The notes beneath the pieces were generated by a model, which did no database searches, was not told the origin of the DNA, and saw only the letters and a program-made list of their open reading frames with translations. Made by a program: the position numbers and the translations under genes. A stretch of 64,000 nt of DNA from Teredinibacter waterburyi. Its GTDB lineage: Bacteria; Pseudomonadota; Gammaproteobacteria; Pseudomonadales; Cellvibrionaceae. Each line of letters starts with the position of its first letter. Positions within the stretch are counted from its first letter, which is position 1. The stretch covers positions 1-64,000 of the forward strand of contig NZ_MRUH01000008.1 in NCBI RefSeq assembly GCF_001922985.1, read 5' to 3'. Below, piece by piece: positions 56,881 through 64,000 of the stretch.

Positions 56881-59800
56881 ATGGTCGATTCATCGCCTAA
56901 GTCACCAGCCTCTCAAGAAGAACATCTCGATACCAATAAAGGTATTATTGCTTGGTTTGCGCGTAATCCTGTTGCCGCGAATTTGCTTATGATTGGCATA
57001 ATTCTCGCGGGCCTTAATTCGGCGCTCAATATTCGCCAACAAATGTTTCCGCAAGGCGAAAATAATTGGGTGAATGTGTCGGCCATCTATCGCGGCGCAT
57101 CGCCACAAGAAGTCGAAGAAACCATCACCGTTAAACTCGAAGAAGCGTTGCAAAGTGTACAGGGTATCGAGCGCCTTATTACTCGATCGAATCGCGGCTA
57201 CGCTTCCGCCGATTTGAAAGTGCTGGACGATTACGACGTGCAGGAAGTGCTGGACGAGATACGTTCATCTGTCGATAGTATTTCGAGCTTCCCCAACGGC
57301 ATGGAGCCGGTTCGTGTGAGTCACACCAAATTTCGCCAAGAGGTGATGTATGTAAGCATCGCTGGCGACCTTTCGATGGGTGAATTAAAGCGCCTAGGTG
57401 AAACGATTCACGATGAGTTGCGAGCATTGCCCGATGTTAATATCACCGACTTTTACAGCGGTGCTAATTACGAAATATCGATTGATGTTAGTCAGGATAA
57501 ATTACGTGAATTTGATTTAACCTTTGTTGAAATTGCCAACGCCGTACGCGAGTTTTCAACCAATCGTTCAGCTGGCGAAATTCGTGCAGACGAAGGCGTG
57601 ATCTCGGTACGGGTAGAAGAACAGGCTTATATCGGTGCAGAGTACGAAAATATACCGCTGCGTAATTTCGCCGATGGCAGCCAATTGACATTACGTGATG
57701 TTGCCAGGGTAAGCGACGGGTTTGAAGAGGGCGTAAAATTTTCTAAACTTGACGGGGCTAATACCCTGACATTTTTTATCGGCGCATCAAAAGATCAGAG
57801 CATTACCGATATTTCTAAAACGGTGAATGGCTATATAGTCGAGCGTCAAGAAACATTACCTGCGGGTATACGTCTAGAACCTTGGGTCGATCTAACCTAC
57901 TACCTCAATGGCCGCTTAGACATGATGTTGGAAAACATGGTCTGGGGCGGAATACTGGTATTTTTAATCCTCGCGGTATTCTTGCGAATTAAACTCGCGT
58001 TCTGGGTGATGATGGGCTTGCCGGTGAGTTTTCTCGGTGCTATAGCGCTGATGCCGTTTGGAATGATTGATGTCACCATTAATGTGGTGAGTCTATTTGC
58101 CTTTATTATGGTGCTGGGCGTTGTGGTTGACGATGCGATTATTATTGGTGAAAGCGTACATACCGAAGTGCAGGAGCATGGTCTATCGATGGACCATGTT
58201 ATTCGCGGTGCAAAACGCGTTGCCATGCCGGCAACGTTCGGTGTGCTTACGACCATGGCCGCCTTTGCGCCTATGGTTATGGATTCCGGCCCCAATGCTG
58301 CTTTTACCTTGTCGATTGGTGCGGTTGTGATTCTGTGTTTGATTTTTTCATTGGTTGAATCAAAGTTGATACTGCCCGCGCACTTGGCCGCTATGAAACC
58401 AGAAAATACTCAAAGCACAAATATCGTTGCGCGTATGCGACGCTGGGTCGATAGTAAACTTGCCAATTTTATTGAGAATAAGTACAAGCCGTTTTTAGAC
58501 GCGGCACTGTTTCATCGCTATACGGTTTTAATGGCTTTTATTGGTGTCATTATTATTACTGGGGCGATGTTTGCCTCGGGCCATATCCGCTTTATTGGTT
58601 TTCCTAAAGTTCCGCATGATTTTTCCAGTATAACCTTGGAAATGAACCCCGATGCTCCCGAGTCTGATTTGCGTGAAGGCATGCAACAGTTAGAAGCCAT
58701 GATGCGTAAAGTTGATAAAGACATTGTCGCAAATTACGGTAGTTCGATGGTTGAAAAAATATTGGTATACAACCAAGGCAGTACGCAAGCTAAGGTCGAA
58801 GCTAAATTGGTTGATCCAGATTTGCGTCCAATGGACACCTTCGCGTTATCGGCATTGTGGCGCGAGGCAATGCCGAGTATTGCCGGCCAGAAAAATATAA
58901 CCATCGCCGATAGTATTGGCGGCGGACATGGCCAAAATGATGGCGATGTAAGCTTTCGTATAAAAGGGCGGAATGAGCAACAGTTGATCGCAGCTGCACA
59001 ACTGATAAAAACTGAATTGAATAAGATGAAGGGTGTGTTCGAAGTTAACGATAGCGAACAGCAGGCGGCAAAAGAGATTCTATTTAAATTAAAGCCTGTA
59101 GCATACAGTTTAGGTTTGACCACGGCCGAGGTTGCCGCGCAAACAAGCTATAGCTTATATGGTTTGGAAGCGCAGCGGATTATGCGCGATAGGCAGGAAA
59201 TCCGAGTCATGGTGCGCTACCCCAAAAGTGAGCGCGATGCTTTAAGTTCAATCGATAATATTTTGATTCGTACCGCAAGCGGCGCCGAAGTGTTGTTGTC
59301 TGAAGTTGCCGACTTGGAGTTTGCAGAAGGCGTAAATCAGATCTATAGGGAAGAAGGCAGTCGGGCAGTCACCGTATGGGGGTCGGTCGATAGCGAACAG
59401 GCCGAAGCATTCAAAGTCGCTAATGCCATGAGCGACACGGTGTTTCCTAAGGTCAAAAAATTGTACCCCTCGGTAGTTATTGAAGAGTCCGGCAGTTTAA
59501 AAGATGAACGAGAAAATACCCGCACGCAGTTGATCGGTATCTTGCTTATTTTATTGCCGATCTATGTGTTGTTGGCGCTGCCACTTAAATCCTACACCCA
59601 ACCCTTAATGATCATGTCGGTTATTCCATTCGGTATCATGGGCGCGATTCACGGCCATTTATTATTTGGTATGGATTTAAGTATGCCGTCTATATTCGGC
59701 ATATTCGCTGTGGTCGGTGTTGTTGTAAATGATTCGTTAGTGATGGTGGATTATGTTAACCGCGCGCGTGAACGCGGCGAAACGATTATTGATGCGGTGT

Positions 59801-60054
59801 TGCATGCAGGGCAAAAACGTTTCCGCGCGATAATGTTAACCTCGCTTACCACCTTTATCGGGTTGATTCCGATTATGTCGGAAACCAGTTTGCAGGCGAA
59901 AATTGTAATTCCTATGGCCGTTTCACTTTCTTTCGGCGTATTAATAGCAACCCTAGTTACTTTAGTGCTGGTGCCATGCCTCTATATTATTGGCGACGAT
60001 ATGGCTCGCGGGCGCAAAAAACTAGCGATCCGAACGGTGACACTGTTTCGTTAG
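56881..60054 (+). CDS. RND family efflux permease
   Basis: 1057-residue inner-membrane pump of the HAE/AcrB superfamily with 12 predicted membrane segments. An early TM1 (WFARNPVAANLLMIGIILAG) precedes the first periplasmic loop. The proton-relay acids Asp417/Asp418 sit in GVVVDDAIIIGE, and the mirrored TM10 region is VGVVVNDSLVMVDYVN. Such permeases export drugs, lipids or metabolites, and the substrate here is not evident. It forms a two-gene operon with the adaptor, without a TetR or other regulator. Confidence 0.92.
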   Translation: MVDSSPKSPASQEEHLDTNKGIIAWFARNPVAANLLMIGIILAGLNSALNIRQQMFPQGENNWVNVSAIYRGASPQEVEETITVKLEEALQSVQGIERLITRSNRGYASADLKVLDDYDVQEVLDEIRSSVDSISSFPNGMEPVRVSHTKFRQEVMYVSIAGDLSMGELKRLGETIHDELRALPDVNITDFYSGANYEISIDVSQDKLREFDLTFVEIANAVREFSTNRSAGEIRADEGVISVRVEEQAYIGAEYENIPLRNFADGSQLTLRDVARVSDGFEEGVKFSKLDGANTLTFFIGASKDQSITDISKTVNGYIVERQETLPAGIRLEPWVDLTYYLNGRLDMMLENMVWGGILVFLILAVFLRIKLAFWVMMGLPVSFLGAIALMPFGMIDVTINVVSLFAFIMVLGVVVDDAIIIGESVHTEVQEHGLSMDHVIRGAKRVAMPATFGVLTTMAAFAPMVMDSGPNAAFTLSIGAVVILCLIFSLVESKLILPAHLAAMKPENTQSTNIVARMRRWVDSKLANFIENKYKPFLDAALFHRYTVLMAFIGVIIITGAMFASGHIRFIGFPKVPHDFSSITLEMNPDAPESDLREGMQQLEAMMRKVDKDIVANYGSSMVEKILVYNQGSTQAKVEAKLVDPDLRPMDTFALSALWREAMPSIAGQKNITIADSIGGGHGQNDGDVSFRIKGRNEQQLIAAAQLIKTELNKMKGVFEVNDSEQQAAKEILFKLKPVAYSLGLTTAEVAAQTSYSLYGLEAQRIMRDRQEIRVMVRYPKSERDALSSIDNILIRTASGAEVLLSEVADLEFAEGVNQIYREEGSRAVTVWGSVDSEQAEAFKVANAMSDTVFPKVKKLYPSVVIEESGSLKDERENTRTQLIGILLILLPIYVLLALPLKSYTQPLMIMSVIPFGIMGAIHGHLLFGMDLSMPSIFGIFAVVGVVVNDSLVMVDYVNRARERGETIIDAVLHAGQKRFRAIMLTSLTTFIGLIPIMSETSLQAKIVIPMAVSLSFGVLIATLVTLVLVPCLYIIGDDMARGRKKLAIRTVTLFR

Positions 60055-60524
60055 CTTACTAAGTATTAACAGTAAAAATATGCTGTTAATAATCAGAATT
60101 GAAAGATGTCTAAATTGTTATTTCAAAATCCCACTAAAACTGTTCCAGTAAAATATTTATTTAGACAATTATTTTACTGGAACTGAATTTACCATAAAGA
60201 AAGGTTCTAAAGGCGTCTTTTGTTGGCGCGTAAAACTTGTTTTTGGATGTTTTAGGCCTCTCCCGTCTGCGCAGATCGCGTCAGAAATACAGCACCTAAG
60301 GTATTGATTGATACGCCGCCCCTAAGTTGTTGTTTTTAAAGCCGCCATTATTTTGAGCCTTAAAATTTTGTAATTCTAAGTACGCTTCGCCGTATATTGT
60401 TCAGCTTTAAGCCGTCTTCATATCTCCTTCTATACTTCAAAACTGTTAATTGAAATTATTAATTTGCATTGCTGGTTTAGGGTTTTTTCGTCCGGCAATA
60501 TCTTGAATAGTATAGGAATTGGTT
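60055..60524. other. A/T-rich intergenic region with two inverted repeats
   Basis: 470 bp without a gene. A 9-bp inverted repeat TATTAACAG/CTGTTAATA (60064-60091) follows the permease. A 13-bp perfect inverted repeat (60142-60183) follows that. The promoter of the large repeat lipoprotein should lie in the last 150 bp, but no clear promoter is identified. Confidence 0.6.
60142..60183. repeat. 13-bp perfect inverted repeat upstream of the TSP3 lipoprotein gene
   Basis: GTTCCAGTAAAAT and ATTTTACTGGAAC flank a 16-nt A/T-rich loop. No T-run follows, so it resembles an operator or RNA hairpin more than a terminator. Its location 340 bp from the next start leaves the target uncertain. Confidence 0.6.
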
Positions 60525-63500
60525 ATGGTGGAATCTGAACGCTCACGAACCCCCTCGCTGCTGTTGCGTACTACGGCAACAGCATTTTGTCTACTCTGTA
60601 TTTCGTTAACTGGTTGTAGCAGTGGCGGTGACGATGGTGATGGTCTATTTCCAGCTGACCCCACCGCCGAACCCACAGCGCAGCCCACAGCAGAACCGAC
60701 CGTAGAACCCACGGCAGGGCCGGTTGCGTTGTCGGGCGCTGCAGTAGACGGCCCGATTGCTAATGCTGTGGTTCGTATTTACCGCTTGGATGCCAGCGCG
60801 CCGCAAATGCAAGGCGCTTTATTGGACGAGGGTGAGACTGACGCACAAGCGCAATTTTCCGGTTTAGAAATTGATAGCGATGAGCAGGGGCCGTTTCTTA
60901 TTGTGGTGACCGCCGATGAGGATACGATCGATTTAAATACCGGCCAGCAACCTATTATTTCCGAGGTTCGGACACTGCTTAAACTCGAAAATATCGATGC
61001 GCCGGTGTACGCGACCCCACTAACCAGCATGGCCTTATCCTTAGCCGCGTCGAAAGCCGACGACGCAGGGGCTTTTACCAATGAAGAATTTACTGATGGT
61101 TTAGATGACGCGGCGAGCGAACTCGTGTCGGCATTAGGTTTTGGTATGAGTGAAGATGTCGATATTTTTGCGGCACCGCCACTGGTTACCGATGACACTG
61201 ATAGCGATGAAAAAATGCAAGATGTAGCCGCTTATCGCACCGCAATATCGGGCGCAGCGGCGATTATTTTCGAAATTCAGCAGAACACCGAAAATTCGAC
61301 CACCGCAAATGTAATGGATGGATTGGCCGAGGATTTGACGGATGGTGCAATCGATGGTCGCAACAGTGAAAACGAAGACCTCGATAATTACGATGCAAAC
61401 GACGCGGCCATTATTGTTGAGAAAGATCCGGCTAAGTTAATCGTTCCCGGCACCAACAAAACGGTTGAAGAGGTAGAGGAGTTGCTCGACGAAGAGTCGG
61501 CAGACACCGGCACTATCACCGATACAGCCAAGCTTGCCGATGGCTCGGTGTCGAGTACTGCTAAGTCAGCCGAGGTAGATACCGACCGCGATGGCGATGG
61601 CGTAATTAACAGCCGCGATGCCTTTCCGAACGATCCCAATGAAACAATTGATACCGATCGCGACGGCGTTGGCAACAACAGCGACCAAGACGACGATAAC
61701 GATGGTGTGCGCGACGACCGCGATGCCTTCCCACTCGACCCCAATGAAAAAGCCGATACCGATCAAGATGGCATTGGCAATAACGCCGATGACGACGATG
61801 ACGGGGATGGGGTTGTTGATTCTGAAGATGACTTTCCGCTCGATGCAAGCCTAAGTGATGCATCGGACATTGATGGTGACGGTTGGCCGTTGGGGCAGGA
61901 TCCCGATGACAGCGATGCGGACTCGCCCGGCGAATTATTTGTCGATACCGATATGGATGGTCTCGGTGATGCTATCGATACCGATGACGATAACGATGGT
62001 GCTCCCGATGTTGACGATGACCTGCCGCTAGATCCTACGGAATCAACCGACACAGATGGTGACGGTATTGGTGACGGCAAAGATGACGATATCGACGGCG
62101 ACGGCGTAGCCAATCACGATAATGGCGATGACGAACTAAATACCCCCGAAACGCGTCTAGCCAATGGCGACCGCTTTCCTTTTGACCCATCTGAGAGCGC
62201 CGACCTAGACAACGACGGGATCGGTGATAACAGCGATTCCGATGTTGATGGCGACGATCTAGCCGACGTGAATGATCCAGATCCTCGCAACCGCGATACG
62301 GATGGTGACGGCGTTCGCGATGGTAAAGACGCTTTGCCATCCGATGCCAGTGAAACGCTAGATACCGATAAAGACGGTATTGGTAACAACGCAGACAACT
62401 GTAAGTTCAAAGCTAACTTTAATCAGGCGGACACTGATCAAGACGGCATGGGCGACGCCTGTGACGACGACGATGATGGCGACGGTGTTAGCGACGCGGA
62501 AGACGACTTCCCGCTAGACCCAACTGCATCAACAAAAACCGATGTCGATAACGATGGCTGGCCGGTTGGCCAGGATACTGACGACAACGACAGTAGTGTT
62601 CCCGAAACTGACTATGTTGACACCGACGGCGACGGCATGGCCGATAACGGCGGCTTGAATCCTGACAGCGACGACGACAATGACGGTCACGACGATAGTA
62701 GCGACGCATTCCCAACTGATGCTACCGAGCACAGCGATGCCGATGGTGACCAGATTGGCGACAATGCCGACACCGATGACGATAACGACCAAGTGCCAGA
62801 CAGCGAAGATGCATTTCCGTTAAATAGCGAAGAAAGTGCCGATTCCGATCACGATGGGGTTGGCGATGCTAGCGATAACTGTCCGAATCATGCCGGCCCT
62901 CAAACCGACTCCGATCAGGACGGCAAAGGTAATGCCTGTGACGATGACGACGATAATGATGGCGTTGCCGACAAAGATGATAAATTCCCGCTCAATCCAG
63001 AGGAATCGAAAGATACCGACGGTGATGGTATTGGCAACAATGAAGACTCCGACGACGATGGCGATGGTATCTCTGATGTTCAGGAGTTAGAAGATGGCAC
63101 CAGTCCATTGCACCGCGACACCGATCGCGATGGTGTGAATGACGATACAGATAATTGCCCGCTGGTGGTGAACTCTGCGCAAACTGACAGCGACGAAGAT
63201 GGTATCGGCAATCTTTGTGATGATCCCCCCAGTGTTGGCGGTTACTACTTACTGGATATGGAAGTAAGCAGTGCTTCACACAGTTCGGCGAATGCTGAAT
63301 GGGAAGAAATTGCCTTGCGCGAATGTGACGCCAGTGTTGGTGACAAGACCGCTGAAGTTGCACTTGCCGAGCAAATGGGTACTGATTTCAAACTGAGCTT
63401 TAGTGGTGACCAGTTCCGCGGCGAAGAAGGTGCTCATGGCATCATCAACAGTCTCGGCCAAGTGGTGATCGAAGAGAGCGGTGAAGAACACACCCCTGAA

Positions 63501-64000
63501 GGCATGAAGATTCTTCACAAGGTTAACTTCCTTGGTTTGCGCAACGGTTCTACTGGTGTGATGAGCGGCAGTGTTGAAGAAGAGCAGCAAATCATGTCGG
63601 CTAGCGGTGAACTGCTGATGACCTGCGCGAGCAAATCTAGCGTGGTGCTAACGCCGATGCCGCAAGTCAATGCGACTGACGTGTTTGATGCCAGTGGCAG
63701 CGACGGTGGTTTTGCCACCACCATGGGGCATGAGTACCACGATGATATGGGTAACTGGGGAATTGATTTCGCCTATAACCTACTCAATACCGATGGTGAA
63801 AGTGAGAGCCGCTGGGACGCAGAAGCCGAAATGTGGTTCGAAGACGCCGCCGGTGATGGCGGTAACTGGATGCTTACCGCGGGTGGCTGGCAGCAGGAAA
63901 TGCCCGGTTTAACCATTGAAAGTCTCGAAGGCGACATGGCACTTGCCAGCCGAAAAGATGCCGATGGTAATGTGATTAATAGCTGGGTAGTGAGTGTTTA
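60525..64000 (+). CDS. Large thrombospondin-type-3 repeat lipoprotein, cut by the window end
   Basis: The frame is open from 60525 to the window edge, at least 1158 codons, ending in an incomplete TA- codon that may be the stop. A lipobox (CISLTGC) is followed by Ser/Gly and Pro-Thr-Glu repeats (PTAEPTAQPTAEPT). Residues ~80-330 form an unassigned domain. Residues ~352-900 hold Asp-rich calcium-binding type-3 repeats with about ten DAFPLDP-like units alternating with DTDGDGIGNN cores. The segment ~905-1158 is an unassigned C-terminal domain. Such proteins occur on the surface of marine polysaccharide degraders and probably bind calcium rigidly; adhesion or matrix roles are inferred. Confidence 0.88.
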   Translation, partial: MVESERSRTPSLLLRTTATAFCLLCISLTGCSSGGDDGDGLFPADPTAEPTAQPTAEPTVEPTAGPVALSGAAVDGPIANAVVRIYRLDASAPQMQGALLDEGETDAQAQFSGLEIDSDEQGPFLIVVTADEDTIDLNTGQQPIISEVRTLLKLENIDAPVYATPLTSMALSLAASKADDAGAFTNEEFTDGLDDAASELVSALGFGMSEDVDIFAAPPLVTDDTDSDEKMQDVAAYRTAISGAAAIIFEIQQNTENSTTANVMDGLAEDLTDGAIDGRNSENEDLDNYDANDAAIIVEKDPAKLIVPGTNKTVEEVEELLDEESADTGTITDTAKLADGSVSSTAKSAEVDTDRDGDGVINSRDAFPNDPNETIDTDRDGVGNNSDQDDDNDGVRDDRDAFPLDPNEKADTDQDGIGNNADDDDDGDGVVDSEDDFPLDASLSDASDIDGDGWPLGQDPDDSDADSPGELFVDTDMDGLGDAIDTDDDNDGAPDVDDDLPLDPTESTDTDGDGIGDGKDDDIDGDGVANHDNGDDELNTPETRLANGDRFPFDPSESADLDNDGIGDNSDSDVDGDDLADVNDPDPRNRDTDGDGVRDGKDALPSDASETLDTDKDGIGNNADNCKFKANFNQADTDQDGMGDACDDDDDGDGVSDAEDDFPLDPTASTKTDVDNDGWPVGQDTDDNDSSVPETDYVDTDGDGMADNGGLNPDSDDDNDGHDDSSDAFPTDATEHSDADGDQIGDNADTDDDNDQVPDSEDAFPLNSEESADSDHDGVGDASDNCPNHAGPQTDSDQDGKGNACDDDDDNDGVADKDDKFPLNPEESKDTDGDGIGNNEDSDDDGDGISDVQELEDGTSPLHRDTDRDGVNDDTDNCPLVVNSAQTDSDEDGIGNLCDDPPSVGGYYLLDMEVSSASHSSANAEWEEIALRECDASVGDKTAEVALAEQMGTDFKLSFSGDQFRGEEGAHGIINSLGQVVIEESGEEHTPEGMKILHKVNFLGLRNGSTGVMSGSVEEEQQIMSASGELLMTCASKSSVVLTPMPQVNATDVFDASGSDGGFATTMGHEYHDDMGNWGIDFAYNLLNTDGESESRWDAEAEMWFEDAAGDGGNWMLTAGGWQQEMPGLTIESLEGDMALASRKDADGNVINSWVVSV

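Noticed and set aside
61566..63363. Long antisense frames over the TSP3 gene
   Set aside because: They arise from the repetitive Asp/Gly codons of the real gene; their translations are low-complexity His/Arg- or Ser-rich.
1..64000. CRISPR array
   Set aside because: No set of regularly spaced identical direct repeats is visible; the only direct repeats are the two 75-bp copies and coding repeats.

Overview
The window looks like chromosomal DNA of a marine or wood-associated polysaccharide-degrading gammaproteobacterium close to the Cellvibrionaceae (Teredinibacter / Saccharophagus / Cellvibrio type). The signs are a secreted multimodular esterase with polyserine and Pro-Thr linkers and CBM10 modules, a GH9 glycosidase, a long thrombospondin-type-3 repeat lipoprotein, and housekeeping genes of clear gammaproteobacterial type. 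The genus is an inference; no rRNA gene is present.

Layout. 1-6.2 kb: two secreted plant-polysaccharide enzymes on the minus strand (CE1-CBM-CBM10-CBM10-CE15 esterase; GH9). 6.4-10.6 kb: an accessory insert next to tRNA-Phe, holding two small orphan reading frames, a tRNA-Ser 3'-end fragment, a 75-bp repeat present at both ends, a Hanks-type protein kinase overlapping a TPR protein, and a large imperfect palindrome. 10.6-14 kb: tRNA-Phe, yggX, mutY, and the divergent glycine cleavage genes gcvT and gcvH. 14.1-20 kb: two paralogous porins, a chemoreceptor, a small PstS-like periplasmic protein and an HDOD protein. 20-27.4 kb: imelysin-like lipoprotein, HAD phosphatase, then rppH-ptsP-lgt-thyA-folA. 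27.7-33 kb: a six-gene TonB energy module (DUF3450, TtpC-like ExbB, ExbB, ExbD, TonB, TPR). 33-42.4 kb: ilvD, a receiver-TPR response regulator, argA, argE, a PhzF-like protein and a stand-alone GspE/PilB ATPase. 42.4-50.3 kb: an HExxH lipoprotein, an SGNH hydrolase, and the methyl-cycle cluster rsmE-metF-ahcY-metK-sahR-like. 50.6-55.4 kb: tkt, pgk, an alpha/beta hydrolase. 55.6-60 kb: an RND efflux pair. 60.5 kb to the end: a thrombospondin-type-3 repeat lipoprotein cut by the window edge.

How the genes work together. The methyl-cycle genes supply and recycle S-adenosylmethionine, probably under the adjacent ArsR-methyltransferase regulator, which has a perfect 24-bp palindrome just upstream of its start codon. 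The TonB module can energise outer-membrane uptake of the large ligands released by the secreted enzymes. The porin, chemoreceptor and binding-protein group looks like a sensing-and-uptake neighbourhood. The most unusual segment is the kinase-TPR insert at 6.9-10.4 kb. Its repeat boundaries and tRNA fragment mark it as mobile, and its gene content is compatible with a signalling or defence module that I cannot assign to a named system.
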